DNA of 34,676 nucleotides from Bacteroidota bacterium (GCA_021824565.1 JAKAKL010000046.1:1-34676); one strand, 5' to 3'. Counted from the stretch's first letter, positions 24,255 to 33,546 are shown. The notes: generated from the letters alone by a model not told the origin. Translations and numbers: made by a program.

Positions 24255-25283
24255 TTATTTTTTCAGTTTGAATGAGAATTCCGAGCCTTCGTCTAATTTG
24301 CTTTTAACTTCGATCTTGGAGCCGTGGGCTTCTACTATATGTTTTACAATTGCCAATCCCAAACCGGTTCCGCCTACGGCGCGCGATCTTGCTTTATCTA
24401 CGCGGTAGAATCTTTCAAAAATCCTGCTCAAGTCATTCTCAGGAATACCATAACCGGTATCTTTAACTATTATTCTCCCAAACTTCTGCTCTTCCTCGAT
24501 GAGGACTTCTACTTTTCCCTTCTCCGTGTATTTTATTGCGTTTTGGATAAGGTTTATCATAACCTGCCGCAGCTTATTTTTATCTCCGAAGAATTGCAGC
24601 CTGTCATGAGCCGGATGATAGATCAACTCAATATTTTTTTCTTCAGCCATCGGCTGGAACTCATTTACAATCGTCTGGAGATAGTCGTTAATATTAAAAT
24701 ATCTGAAGCTCATCTTCATCTCCCCGGATTCTATCATCGAAATGTCAATCAAATCATTCAGCAGGTTATTAAGATTCAAAGTATGAGTATTGGCTTTCTC
24801 AAGGAAATAATTATTTACCTTTGCGTCGTTTATCGCTCCGTTTAGAAGAGTTTCGATATAGCCTTGTATGGCGAATATCGGTGTGCGGAGCTCATGCGAA
24901 ACGTTTGCGAGAAATTCAGTACGAATTCTTTCAAGCCTCTTTAAATATTCAATGTCGCTTTTTGTTTTCTCGAACATTTTCTTAATATCTTCTTCGATGG
25001 CTGAAAGGTTTTTGCTTAAGTGTATTTCTTCAGAGTTGGAGTATTCGCTCTTTCTAATGTTATTGATAATTCTTTTTATCTCATCCAGTTCGGCATTCCT
25101 TTTCCTGCCTATATAGCCGAGCATGATTATGCTTAAAATTAGTTCAATAATTATAAGGCTGACAACCGCATATGTGCTGTCGATAAAGATGAAAATAATG
25201 AATGAGATTATGAAGTCGAATAATAAAACTTCGGGAATGTATATCCGGGCGGATAAAAGATTAGACTTAATTTTAGTCAACAC
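24255..25283 (-). CDS. Sensor histidine kinase, PhoR/PhoR-like
   Basis: 342 aa. Two adjacent membrane segments (about 18-34 and 38-57) with almost no periplasmic loop lead, through a charged linker, to the dimerisation domain with H130 in 'ANVSHELRTPIFAIQGY'. The ATPase domain shows N-box 'QVMINLIQNAIKYTEKG', G1 'VKDTGYGIPENDL' and G2 'GGTGLGLAIVKHIV'. It autophosphorylates H130 and passes phosphate to the regulator encoded just upstream. The missing extracytoplasmic sensor suggests the signal is detected in the membrane or through a partner. Its start overlaps the regulator gene by 11 bases. The signal is unknown; no pst or phosphate genes are nearby. Confidence 0.95.
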   Translation of the reverse strand: MLTKIKSNLLSARIYIPEVLLFDFIISFIIFIFIDSTYAVVSLIIIELILSIIMLGYIGRKRNAELDEIKRIINNIRKSEYSNSEEIHLSKNLSAIEEDIKKMFEKTKSDIEYLKRLERIRTEFLANVSHELRTPIFAIQGYIETLLNGAINDAKVNNYFLEKANTHTLNLNNLLNDLIDISMIESGEMKMSFRYFNINDYLQTIVNEFQPMAEEKNIELIYHPAHDRLQFFGDKNKLRQVMINLIQNAIKYTEKGKVEVLIEEEQKFGRIIVKDTGYGIPENDLSRIFERFYRVDKARSRAVGGTGLGLAIVKHIVEAHGSKIEVKSKLDEGSEFSFKLKK

Positions 25284-25962
25284 TTTTAAATCTATATCCT
25301 ACACCTTTAATCGTTTCGATCAAGTCTGAGTCTTTGTCCAGCTTTTCACGAATTTTTCTTATGTGAACATCAACCGTACGGTCCACGACAAATACGTCTG
25401 TTCCCCAGACATCCTTAAGCAATGTGTCGCGGCTGAAAACTTTTCCAGGGTTGCTCGCAAGATAATAGAGTACTTCAAATTCTTTCCTCGGAAAAATTTT
25501 TTCTTTGCCGCGCAGGTAAACAATATACTGCTCGCGGTCGATGACGATTGGTCCGGCTTCGATTTTTGATTTAAGTGTTTTGCCGCCTGATTCTTCATTT
25601 TTTCTGAGATTAGATTTTACACGCGCAATTAATTTTTTAGGTGAGATTGGTTTCTGGATATAATCGCTTGCGCCCAGCTCAAGCCCGAGGATTTCGTCGT
25701 ACTCGCCGGATTTGGCAGTAAGAAAAATAATCGGCGTCTTTTCAAATCCTTTCGTAGCGCGAACTCTTCTGCAGACCTCGTAGCCGTCAATGTTAGGCAT
25801 CATAATGTCGAGAAGTATCAAATCCGGATTCTCCGAAATCTTTGCGAGAGCTTCTTTCCCATCATACGCAATTATAACTTCAAAACCTTCCTGGACTAAA
25901 TTGTATTGCAAGAATTCCACAATATCGCGCTCGTCGTCGACAAGAAGTATTTTAGTTTTCAT
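25273..25962 (-). CDS. OmpR/PhoB-family response regulator
   Basis: 229 aa. The receiver domain has the acidic pocket D9-D10, phosphoacceptor D52 in 'DLILLDIMMPNIDGYEV', T81 in 'IIFLTAK' and K103 in 'YIQKPISPKKL'. The C-terminal winged helix ends 'DVHIRKIREKLDKDSDLIET' and 'IKGVGYRFKSVD'. Partner of the overlapping histidine kinase. Its start overlaps the stop of the upstream oxidoreductase gene (ATGA, four bases), so it is translated from the same mRNA as the metabolic genes before it. Target genes cannot be predicted. Confidence 0.96.
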   Translation of the reverse strand: MKTKILLVDDERDIVEFLQYNLVQEGFEVIIAYDGKEALAKISENPDLILLDIMMPNIDGYEVCRRVRATKGFEKTPIIFLTAKSGEYDEILGLELGASDYIQKPISPKKLIARVKSNLRKNEESGGKTLKSKIEAGPIVIDREQYIVYLRGKEKIFPRKEFEVLYYLASNPGKVFSRDTLLKDVWGTDVFVVDRTVDVHIRKIREKLDKDSDLIETIKGVGYRFKSVD

Positions 25963-26966
25963 AGGCTTAGCTTAATTTCTTTCTTTTGTGAAGATGATTT
26001 ATACATTGCTTCAATTACTTTCATTCTTGAAAGAGACTCGTCGGCGGGAGAAAATATTGGGTTCAATCCTTTAACCGCGCCGATAAAACTTTTCAATTCG
26101 TTCATGTATGATTTCTTAAACAAAATCATTGCGCTGTCCGTCTGCGAAGGAGTAAGATCGATCATCTGCTCCTGCATTTTTTTATAGACTCTAAACGGAT
26201 TTAAAGAAGCGCTGCCTTTAGTCCCGTACACATCAAAATAAAAATGGTCTTTTTCAACAGACAAGGACCAGCTCGATTCAATATTTATTATCGATGAATC
26301 TTTGCATCTTAAAAGACTAACGGAAGTATCTTCTACATCCTTTGTATTCTGATAAAAGTTCTGGGTTGAAACTGTAACAACTGGAGGAAATTCCAAAATC
26401 CATAATGCAATATCAAGAAGTAGAATCGATAAGTCAATTATTACACCGCCGCCGGATTCAATTTTTTTTGTAAACCATTCCTGGCTGCTGCTTCTTCGCC
26501 TTATCCATCCGCACTTTATATAAAAGGGCTTTCCGATTTCGCCGGCATTAGTCAAGCTTTTTAAAATCATCGCATCCGGTCGGTAACGCAAATTCATTCC
26601 GACCATTATTTTGCGGTTGTATTTATTAGCTGCGTCGGTTATCTGCCTGGCTTCACTGAAAGTTCTCGCTAGCGGTTTTTCGACAAGAACATCTTTCCCC
26701 GCTTTCATGCAAGCTATTGCTAAATCCTTGTGCGAGCTTGTTGGAGTTGCTATTATTACGGCTTCTGCATCGCTGTTTTCAAGCAGTTCACTATGGCTTG
26801 AATATCTCCCAGAAATATTAAATTTATCCGCGATAGTGTTCAAACGGTTTTTATTAACTTCTGCAACTGCAGTAACAACGACATTATCTAATTTTGAAAG
26901 ATTTGGTAAATGAACAAGCTGCGCAATTCCTCCAAGACCAATCACGGCTACCTTAGTTTTTTCCAT
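25959..26966 (-). CDS. Gfo/Idh/MocA-family oxidoreductase
   Basis: 335 aa. N-terminal Rossmann motif 'VAVIGLGGIAQLVHLPNLSK' binds NAD(P). 'AGKDVLVEKPLARTFSEA' carries the family EKP motif. The C-terminal half is the usual beta-sheet substrate domain ('RYRPDAMILKSL', 'GGGVIIDLSI'). Members oxidise or reduce sugars, inositols and nucleotide sugars; the His usually seen in the active-site GG(G)xxxDxGxH motif is replaced ('DLSILLLDIALW'), so the catalytic residue is uncertain. It starts one base after the dxs stop, with the end of dxs (GAGGTAA) as ribosome site. Confidence 0.92.
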   Translation of the reverse strand: MEKTKVAVIGLGGIAQLVHLPNLSKLDNVVVTAVAEVNKNRLNTIADKFNISGRYSSHSELLENSDAEAVIIATPTSSHKDLAIACMKAGKDVLVEKPLARTFSEARQITDAANKYNRKIMVGMNLRYRPDAMILKSLTNAGEIGKPFYIKCGWIRRRSSSQEWFTKKIESGGGVIIDLSILLLDIALWILEFPPVVTVSTQNFYQNTKDVEDTSVSLLRCKDSSIINIESSWSLSVEKDHFYFDVYGTKGSASLNPFRVYKKMQEQMIDLTPSQTDSAMILFKKSYMNELKSFIGAVKGLNPIFSPADESLSRMKVIEAMYKSSSQKKEIKLSL

Positions 26967-28883
26967 TTAAATAGTTACCTCTTGATTAGTATTATGCGCA
27001 CAAAATAATTTTACTTTCGCAGCGATTCCTTCATGATCAATTCCGAGTAAATGATGAAGCTCTGGCTGCGTTCCGTGATCAATAAATTTATCCGGAAGTC
27101 CAATTCTAAGAACATCATTCTTATAATTTTTCTCCGCAAAGTATTCGAGCACGCCGCTTCCGAACCCGCCTATCAATGCATTTTCTTCAAGCGTAATAAT
27201 TCTAGAATGTCTGCCTGCAACATCATCGAGAAGCTTTTCATCAAGAGGTTTAATAAATTTCATGTTTACTATTTCGCAATTGATTCCTTCGCTCTCTAAA
27301 ATCTTCGCAGCTTTGATAGAATAATCTACCATTGCTCCGACAGCTAAAAGAGCAGCGTCTTTTCCTTCGCGGATTATTTCTCCCTTCCCGATCTCAAGCA
27401 GATCAAAATTGTCTTTCATCGGAACTCCGATTGCATTGCCTCGCGGGTATCTAATGGCAACCGGACCGGACTCGTATTTTACCGCAGTGAAAACCATGTT
27501 GCGAAGTTCAGACTCATCCTTCGGAGCCATTACCACCATTCCTGGAATCATTCGCAAATAAGTAAGATCAAATGTGCCGTGATGTGTTGGCCCGTCGGCA
27601 CCAACCAGACCTGCGCGGTCCAGAACAAAAACTACATGAAGATGCTGAATGCTTACGTCGTGAATAATTTGATCAAATGCTCTCTGCAAGAAAGTAGAAT
27701 ATATTGCAACGACTGGAATTATTCCTTGTGTTGCAAGACCAGCAGCAAAAGTAACTGCATGCTCTTCAGCGATACCAACATCAAAATAATTTTTGGGAAA
27801 GCTTTTCTGAAGAATATCCAGACCGGTTCCATCCGGCATTGCACCTGTTATGCCAACAACATTCGGGTTTTCTTTGACAATATCTTTCAAAGCATTTCCA
27901 AAAATTGAAGTATACGAAGGAACAGAACTAGGTTTTTTCAGTGCCTGCCCGGTTAACTTATCAAACGGAGTTGAAGCGTGAAGTTTCTGGACATCACCTT
28001 CCGCAGGCTTGTATCCTTTTCCCTTTTGAGTAAGAAGGTGAACAAGGATTGGACCTTTCAAATCTTTTACCTGCTCAAATATTTTAATTGTCTGATGCAG
28101 ATTATGTCCATTGACCGGTCCAAAATATCTAAAGCCGAGCGCCTCGAAAAGCATTCCAGGAGTAACGACGGCTTTTATTCCGTTCTCTAATCGTACGGCA
28201 ATTTTTCTCAGTCTATCGCCGAAATGATCAAGTTTGCCTGTAAGGTCCCAAATTTGTCCTTTAAACTTATTATAGTCGGGATGAGCTATCATCTCAGTAA
28301 AATAATTTGATATCTGCCATACGTTAGGCGCGATAGACATATTGTTATCATTCAGTACCACGATCAAATTTGCTTTCGTAAATCCGCTGTTGTTCATAGC
28401 TTCGTAAGCCATACCGCCGGTCATGGCGCCGTCGCCTATAATAGCAATAACTTTTTTCTTTTCATCTTTGAGATCGCGCGCGACAGCCATACCAAGCGCC
28501 GCCGAGATCGAAGTTGATGCATGACCGGCACCAAATGTGTCGTATATGCTTTCGGATCTTTTTAGGAATCCGCTTATGCCGTTTAATCTTCTAATTTGTC
28601 TAAGCGCTTCTTTTCTTCCAGTAAGAATTTTATGAGGATATGCTTGATGTCCAGTGTCCCAAACAACAAGATCGTTAGGAGTATTAAAAACTTTATGCAC
28701 TGCTACGGTAATTTCAACGGCTCCAAGTCCGCCGCCAAAATGTCCGCCTATTTCCGAGATTGTATCGATCAAATATTCGCGGATGTCCGAACAGAGTAAT
28801 TTTAGCTCGGGTACATCAAGATGTTTTATGTCTTCAGGATAATTTACTTTCGACAGGATTTTATATTTTTCGGAATCAATCAT
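26967..28883 (-). CDS. dxs: 1-deoxy-D-xylulose-5-phosphate synthase
   Basis: 638 aa thiamine-diphosphate enzyme. Condenses pyruvate with glyceraldehyde 3-phosphate to give DXP, the first step of the MEP isoprenoid pathway and a source for thiamine and pyridoxal. 'GGHFGGGLGAVEI' (46-58), the TPP/Mg motif 'IGDGAMTGGMAYEAMNNSG' (149-167) with 'NDNNMSI', and 'DRAGLVGADGPTHHG' are diagnostic. The start is preceded by AAAGGTGA, formed by the last codons of xseB ten bases upstream. The xseA-xseB-dxs order is common in bacteria. Confidence 0.98.
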   Translation of the reverse strand: MIDSEKYKILSKVNYPEDIKHLDVPELKLLCSDIREYLIDTISEIGGHFGGGLGAVEITVAVHKVFNTPNDLVVWDTGHQAYPHKILTGRKEALRQIRRLNGISGFLKRSESIYDTFGAGHASTSISAALGMAVARDLKDEKKKVIAIIGDGAMTGGMAYEAMNNSGFTKANLIVVLNDNNMSIAPNVWQISNYFTEMIAHPDYNKFKGQIWDLTGKLDHFGDRLRKIAVRLENGIKAVVTPGMLFEALGFRYFGPVNGHNLHQTIKIFEQVKDLKGPILVHLLTQKGKGYKPAEGDVQKLHASTPFDKLTGQALKKPSSVPSYTSIFGNALKDIVKENPNVVGITGAMPDGTGLDILQKSFPKNYFDVGIAEEHAVTFAAGLATQGIIPVVAIYSTFLQRAFDQIIHDVSIQHLHVVFVLDRAGLVGADGPTHHGTFDLTYLRMIPGMVVMAPKDESELRNMVFTAVKYESGPVAIRYPRGNAIGVPMKDNFDLLEIGKGEIIREGKDAALLAVGAMVDYSIKAAKILESEGINCEIVNMKFIKPLDEKLLDDVAGRHSRIITLEENALIGGFGSGVLEYFAEKNYKNDVLRIGLPDKFIDHGTQPELHHLLGIDHEGIAAKVKLFCAHNTNQEVTI

Positions 28884-28893
28884 TTAGAATCAT

Positions 28894-29139
28894 TCACCTT
28901 TCATCTTCAAGAAAATCTTCTTCATCAGTCGTCAATTGATCGAGCTTCTTTTTCAACTGGGTAATTTTCAACTCAGCATTTTTAAGAGCGGTAACACAGT
29001 CTTTGGAAAGTTCTATTCCTTCTTCATAAAGGTTGATTGCATCTTCCAGACCTATGTTGTCTGCTTCAAGCAAGCCTGAAATTTCTTCAAGCCTTTTCAG
29101 CTTTTCTTCAAATGAGTCTTTAGATATTTTCTTAGTCAT
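28894..29139 (-). CDS. xseB: Exodeoxyribonuclease VII small subunit
   Basis: 81 aa. The core 'FEEKLKRLEEISGLLEADNI' and 'LEDAINLYEEGIEL' is the XseB signature, a helical hairpin that assembles several copies onto XseA. The complex degrades single-stranded DNA to short oligonucleotides. It lies 31 bases after xseA; the acidic tail is typical. No clear Shine-Dalgarno. Confidence 0.96.
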   Translation of the reverse strand: MTKKISKDSFEEKLKRLEEISGLLEADNIGLEDAINLYEEGIELSKDCVTALKNAELKITQLKKKLDQLTTDEEDFLEDER

Positions 29140-29170
29140 TTAATTTTCGAATGAGATTTACAAATTATTT

Positions 29171-30364
29171 TTAATTCTGTTTGGAATTAATTTTTACTTC
29201 ATCGTCATAAAATATTAACTTTGTTTCATTACCCGTGATAAAATTTTCCGCACGGGTTATAAATTTAGAATCTTGTCTTACCAAAACAAAACCTTTTTTC
29301 AGATTTTTTTTAATATCATGAGATTCAATAATTTTTGTAAGAAGCGCAACTTTATTTTGGAGAACAAGATTTCTTTTATCAAAATTTCCGGTAAGTTTAT
29401 AAACAGCTCCGTCAACCTGTTGTGATTTTCTTCTGACAAAATCGAGCGGCATTTTAAATCCGTAAGAACTCAAATTAGCAGCAACCTTAGCTCGTTTATT
29501 AAAAACAAGTTCGCTAATGTTTCGAGCGGAATTATATGAAAAATCATTTATAAAGGCAAAGTAATCCGCTTTATTTGGAGTAGCAATTTCCATCGCTGCG
29601 GAAGGAGTTGGCGCTCTTAAATCGGCGGCAAAATCAGCAATTGTAAAATCTATTTCGTGACCTATGCCGGTTATTATCGGAATTTTCGATTCGAAGATTG
29701 CGCGTGCAACAATTTCTTCGTTAAACGACCAGAGGTCTTCAATTGAACCGCCTCCACGCCCAACGATAATTATATCAATATCTTTTTTCTTATTTAAGGC
29801 TTTAATGCTCTCTACAATATTTTGCGCGGCTCCGGTGCCTTGAACTTTTGATGGAGCAATTACTAATTCGATCAGAGGAAATCTTCTTCTTGCTATGCTA
29901 ATCATATCGCGGAAAGCCGCGCCGTCAATTGCAGTAACTATCCCTATTCGCTTTGGAAATTCCGGGATAGACTGTTTGAATTGCTCATCAAATAAACCTT
30001 CGCCAGATAATTTTTGTTTTAACTTTTCAAATGCAGCTTGAAGTTCTCCAACGCCGGCAGGTTTCATCGAACGAACATCGAATTGATAATTTCCTCTCGG
30101 AGGATAAACCGTGATACGCCCGTTGATTGTAACTTTCATTCCATCCTGCGGGGTGAAGAAGACATAGGAATTTAATCCTTTCCACATAGTGCATGAGATG
30201 ACGGCTTCATTGTCTTTCAGATTGAAATACCAATGTCCGGAAATATGAGCTTTAAAATTTGAAATCTCACCTTGCACGCTTAACTGCGGAAACTCTTCTT
30301 CCAGGGTTTGCTTAATTTGCTTTGTTAGTTCGGAAACAGAAAGTATTTCTGCTGAATCAAACAT
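29171..30364 (-). CDS. xseA: Exodeoxyribonuclease VII large subunit
   Basis: 397 aa. The N-terminal OB fold ('LSVQGEISNFKAHISGHWYF') binds single-stranded DNA. The catalytic domain has 'PKRIGIVTAIDGAAFRDMIS', 'IIVGRGGGSIEDLWSFNEE', 'GIGHEIDFTIADFAADLRAP' and 'TPSAAMEIATP'. The coiled-coil region is short, so this is at the compact end of the family (usual 400-450 aa). It works with XseB in ssDNA degradation, mismatch repair and repair of DNA adducts. It starts three bases after the methyltransferase stop, so the two are co-transcribed. Confidence 0.97.
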   Translation of the reverse strand: MFDSAEILSVSELTKQIKQTLEEEFPQLSVQGEISNFKAHISGHWYFNLKDNEAVISCTMWKGLNSYVFFTPQDGMKVTINGRITVYPPRGNYQFDVRSMKPAGVGELQAAFEKLKQKLSGEGLFDEQFKQSIPEFPKRIGIVTAIDGAAFRDMISIARRRFPLIELVIAPSKVQGTGAAQNIVESIKALNKKKDIDIIIVGRGGGSIEDLWSFNEEIVARAIFESKIPIITGIGHEIDFTIADFAADLRAPTPSAAMEIATPNKADYFAFINDFSYNSARNISELVFNKRAKVAANLSSYGFKMPLDFVRRKSQQVDGAVYKLTGNFDKRNLVLQNKVALLTKIIESHDIKKNLKKGFVLVRQDSKFITRAENFITGNETKLIFYDDEVKINSKQN

Positions 30365-30367
30365 AGA

Positions 30368-31234
30368 TTAACCTTCTTTTCTAAATATCAGACAATATTG
30401 ATGATGCCTGTTTGCAACCCATGCGCTGTTTATTCCAAGAGCAATCAAAGGTTTGTCATCTTGCAGCCAGATTTTTTCATCTTTCAAAACCCAGCTTTTA
30501 TTTTTTCTGTTAGTCAGCGAAACAGCAGTGTCATATGCAAGCGGATAAAGTCTTCCATCAAAATAAACATTATTTGTTATGATCGTTAAATAGCCGTTGT
30601 TCTTCGTAACGTCAAAAACATTATCAAAGATTTTCGCCTGATGTTCAATAAACTCGCTATAATCAACAATGTTGCCGATATCATCTTTGTTCAGTGAATA
30701 TTTGGTATCAAGTCCTTTGCTGCTTCTTACTTTTTGCCGCAAAGAATTTCTTTCAAGCTGGTTCCAATACGGCGGCGAAGTAATCGTGTAATCAAATAAA
30801 AATTTCTCCGGCAGAGTTTTTTCAAGCAGCATACATAAATTTTCAGATGAACCTTTGACTGTAATAATCTTAGATGAATATTTTTCTTTTGCAATCCGCT
30901 GTTTTGCTATCGAAAAATATTCTTCGGAAAGTTCTACTCCGACAGCGTTTCTTTTGGTATTTCCAGCCGCAATTAATGTGCTGCCTGTTCCCATAAACGG
31001 ATCAAGCACCCAATCATTTTTTTTTGTAAAGAAAGAAATAAATTCTTCTATCAAAGTTTCCGGGAACTTTGCCGGATGCAGTAGCTCATTTGCTTTTCTC
31101 CTTGGCGGGCGATGAATGAACCACGACTTTGAAAACTTTATCCATTCCTTTCCTGTCAGGTCATTGATTTTATTATTAGGATTATACTTTCCTCTTTCGC
31201 CAAGATCAATTAAAGAATTATTTTTTTTTACCAA
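30368..31234 (-). CDS. DNA (N4-cytosine/N6-adenine) methyltransferase, orphan
   Basis: 288 aa from a TTG at 31234 with AGGG seven bases upstream; no ATG is available before residue 134. The SAM-binding motif I, 'VLDPFMGTGST' (76-86), preceded by 'HPAKFPETLIEEF', comes before the catalytic motif IV, 'TSPPYW' (152-157). SPPY-type motifs are usual for N4-cytosine enzymes. The I-then-IV order is the reverse of the common beta class. No restriction gene lies nearby, so it is likely a solitary regulatory or housekeeping methylase. A run of nine A's in codons 2-5 is a possible slippage site. First gene of a seven-gene run that continues through xseA, xseB, dxs, an oxidoreductase and a two-component system. 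Confidence 0.9.
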   Translation of the reverse strand: MVKKNNSLIDLGERGKYNPNNKINDLTGKEWIKFSKSWFIHRPPRRKANELLHPAKFPETLIEEFISFFTKKNDWVLDPFMGTGSTLIAAGNTKRNAVGVELSEEYFSIAKQRIAKEKYSSKIITVKGSSENLCMLLEKTLPEKFLFDYTITSPPYWNQLERNSLRQKVRSSKGLDTKYSLNKDDIGNIVDYSEFIEHQAKIFDNVFDVTKNNGYLTIITNNVYFDGRLYPLAYDTAVSLTNRKNKSWVLKDEKIWLQDDKPLIALGINSAWVANRHHQYCLIFRKEG

Positions 31235-31252
31235 AACAGAACCCTAATAAAT

Positions 31253-32095
31253 TTAGAAGTATACCGAAAAGAAACTCGAATAAAGACCAATAGATATTTC
31301 GTTAAACTGCGATCCGCTTTCGCCAGGCTTAAAATTATAACGGTATCGAGTATAAATTGTAAACGTGTTTAGTATTCTAAAAAGCCCGAGAGAAACCTCG
31401 CCGCTGATGCCGTTATAACCCTTAAAGTCAGTGAAGAAATCAACGCCGGGCGATAGATACTCAATTAATGGTAACTCGATTAATTCCTTGTAGCCAATCC
31501 GCAAAAAATTTTTTCGGTCCGTCTTAAATATGTAAGAATACTCCGCGGAGAAATACCCGTATGGATACACAAAGTTTTTTGAGCGAAAAGAAATTAAAGG
31601 AATTTCTTTTGTAAGGCTGAAATAATTTCCCTGCGGTCCAGTTACAAATACCGGGTCAGGCAGAGCAAATACCGCTGCGCCAAATAAACACAAAAGCAAA
31701 AAGTTTGAATCTCCTTCCTCTATTTTAACATCGCTTGGCAGCTCAAAAGTATTTACATCGCTTTTTGTAACATGACCGGTTGAGTCTTCTGCTAAAATAT
31801 AAAAAGGAATTTCCTTTCTTTTGAAATGAAGAGACGAAATGTCTAATTTCAAATTATGACTATCTATTAAAGTATCTGAAACCGGATAAGTATATTTGTT
31901 GTCAATTACAACTTTCGTCTTGCAGTTTACACTTGTATAAAATGAAAGCAAAAAAGTATGCGGCTTTTCTGGAGTTACATATGAATCAATAACCGTTATT
32001 TCTACAGTATCATTTTGCGCGCCGTTGTCTTGAGCAAAATTATTCTTTAAAAAAACTGATGCTAAAAAGAAAACGACCAAAAAATATCTCAGCAT
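31253..32095 (-). CDS. Exported beta-rich protein, possible outer-membrane protein
   Basis: 280 aa from the ATG at 32095, which has AAAGGAA upstream and begins a signal peptide MLRYFLVVFFLASVFLKNNFAQ. The open frame extends to 32149 but without a ribosome site. Residues ~25-130 look like an Ig-type periplasmic domain. After a hydrophobic stretch 'FLLLCLFGAAVFALPDP' (~139-155), the C-terminal half has amphipathic strands ('FSAEYSYIF', 'IYTRYRYNF', 'ISIGLYSSFFSVYF') ending in Phe, as outer-membrane barrels often do. Family unknown. It ends 18 bases before the methyltransferase start. Confidence 0.8.
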   Translation of the reverse strand: MLRYFLVVFFLASVFLKNNFAQDNGAQNDTVEITVIDSYVTPEKPHTFLLSFYTSVNCKTKVVIDNKYTYPVSDTLIDSHNLKLDISSLHFKRKEIPFYILAEDSTGHVTKSDVNTFELPSDVKIEEGDSNFLLLCLFGAAVFALPDPVFVTGPQGNYFSLTKEIPLISFRSKNFVYPYGYFSAEYSYIFKTDRKNFLRIGYKELIELPLIEYLSPGVDFFTDFKGYNGISGEVSLGLFRILNTFTIYTRYRYNFKPGESGSQFNEISIGLYSSFFSVYF

Positions 32096-32138
32096 AAAAT
32101 TCCTTTCCGGTAAGATAAAAGCTGGAGACAAAATTAAT

Positions 32139-32169
32139 AAAAAGGTCACTTAAAAATATTTAAGTGACC
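32139..32169 (-). terminator. Intrinsic terminator after the PLP enzyme gene
   Basis: GGTCACTTAAA (32144-32154) pairs perfectly with TTTAAGTGACC (32159-32169) around four bases. On the minus strand it is followed by five T's (complement of 32139-32143) and more T-rich DNA. It ends the gene whose stop is at 32191. Confidence 0.9.
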
Positions 32170-32190
32170 AACACAATCAACAAGAAATTA

Positions 32191-33519
32191 TTAAACAGAC
32201 TTCAGGCATTCGTCAAGATCCATAAGAATATCTTCTACATTCTCCAATCCGATTGCAAGACGAATACCTCCGGCATCAATTCCGGACTCCGATAATTTAT
32301 CCACCGGCACCATCGAATGAGTCATCGAAGCAGGGTGTTCAATCAGCGTCCTCGTATGACCGAGACTTACTGCAAGCGTCATTGTATAAGATTTTTCTGC
32401 GGCATGGTTCATAAACTTTCTGCCGAACTCCTTACTTTCCGCAGGCGTCGATCCTTTCAATACAAAATAGATCAAGCTGCCCGGAGCAAAATTTCCATTG
32501 TAATCATTCATCTGCATTCGAGCTAATTCATAATATTTATAATCAGGCAGACCTGGATAATTAACATATTCAACTTTTGGATGAGCATTTAAATATTCGG
32601 CTATACGCAGCGCAGACTTCATTTGTTGTTTAATTCTTAACGGCAAGGTAGGCAACCCATAAGTATTGACTGTCCACGCGCTTTTATTATTTAACACTGC
32701 TCCGAAATCTTTTCTATAAAGTAGAAGCATATCTTTATACTTCTTTTTTCCGATTACAACGCCGCCCATGTCCGTTCCAAAGCCGCCTATTCCTTTGGTT
32801 AATGAGCTTACAGAAAAATTCGCGCCAAGTTCAATTGGACGCTGACAATATGGAGTTGCAAAAGTATTATCGACAACGATTTTTATTCTTTCGGCTTCAC
32901 TTCGCTTTTCATTTATTTCATCCGAAATTTTTCTAATCGCCCGGATGTTAATAATATCTAAGTTTGGATTAGCCGGAGATTCAAGATAAATAACTCTGGT
33001 CTTATTGTTCACAACTCTTAAAATATTTTGCGGATCAGTAAGATCAACCATCGTTGTTTTAATATTGTAGCGCGGATACCAGTTAGTTAAAAGTGAATAA
33101 GTGCAGCCGTATAATGTTCTGTGCGCAATTATTTCTTCCCCGGATTTTACAAGCATTCCGAGTATGCCTGAAATTGCGCCCATGCCGGTTGCAAAAGTTA
33201 CTGCCATTTCTCCCTTCTCGGCATAAGCAAGATTTTCCTCAAGAATATCTTTGTTGGGCTCGCCAAGCCGATCATAAATATAAATCGGCATTGCATCTTC
33301 GCCGGCGATCGGAGAATTGGCAAATTCTAAAAATCCTTCGGCGCCTCGCTCAACTGAATCAAGCTTATAAATTACGGACGAAGAAATAGGCGGAAGAACA
33401 TGATGGGAGTAGTCCCATTTGTTTGTAACGTTCTTCCCGTAGATCAAATGTGTATCCATAGAATATTTTGTATCGTCTACGGAATCAATTTGGTGTGTTT
33501 GTTTTGTTTCGGTGTTCAT
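32191..33519 (-). CDS. Cys/Met-metabolism PLP enzyme, methionine gamma-lyase-like
   Basis: 442 aa. PLP Schiff-base lysine K242 in 'FSVSSLTKGIGGFGTDMGG', phosphate-binding 'FATGMGAISGILGML' (109-123), and 'VVDNTFATPYCQRP' with D217. The segment 'HRTLYGCTYSLL' has a Cys (C139) where methionine gamma-lyases have their characteristic Cys next to the substrate; most cystathionine enzymes have Gly there. That favours methionine gamma-lyase or O-acetylhomoserine sulfhydrylase over cystathionine synthase. A ribosome site GGGGAAGG precedes the ATG. It lies 90 bases after a second member of the same family, and both may share sulfur amino-acid metabolism. Confidence 0.9.
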   Translation of the reverse strand: MNTETKQTHQIDSVDDTKYSMDTHLIYGKNVTNKWDYSHHVLPPISSSVIYKLDSVERGAEGFLEFANSPIAGEDAMPIYIYDRLGEPNKDILEENLAYAEKGEMAVTFATGMGAISGILGMLVKSGEEIIAHRTLYGCTYSLLTNWYPRYNIKTTMVDLTDPQNILRVVNNKTRVIYLESPANPNLDIINIRAIRKISDEINEKRSEAERIKIVVDNTFATPYCQRPIELGANFSVSSLTKGIGGFGTDMGGVVIGKKKYKDMLLLYRKDFGAVLNNKSAWTVNTYGLPTLPLRIKQQMKSALRIAEYLNAHPKVEYVNYPGLPDYKYYELARMQMNDYNGNFAPGSLIYFVLKGSTPAESKEFGRKFMNHAAEKSYTMTLAVSLGHTRTLIEHPASMTHSMVPVDKLSESGIDAGGIRLAIGLENVEDILMDLDECLKSV

Positions 33520-33546
33520 TTTTCCTTCCCCGAAAAAAGTTAATAA

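Noticed and set aside
24199-25116. Plus-strand frames opposite the histidine kinase gene
   Set aside because: They are antisense to conserved kinase motifs, lack ribosome sites and show no family resemblance.
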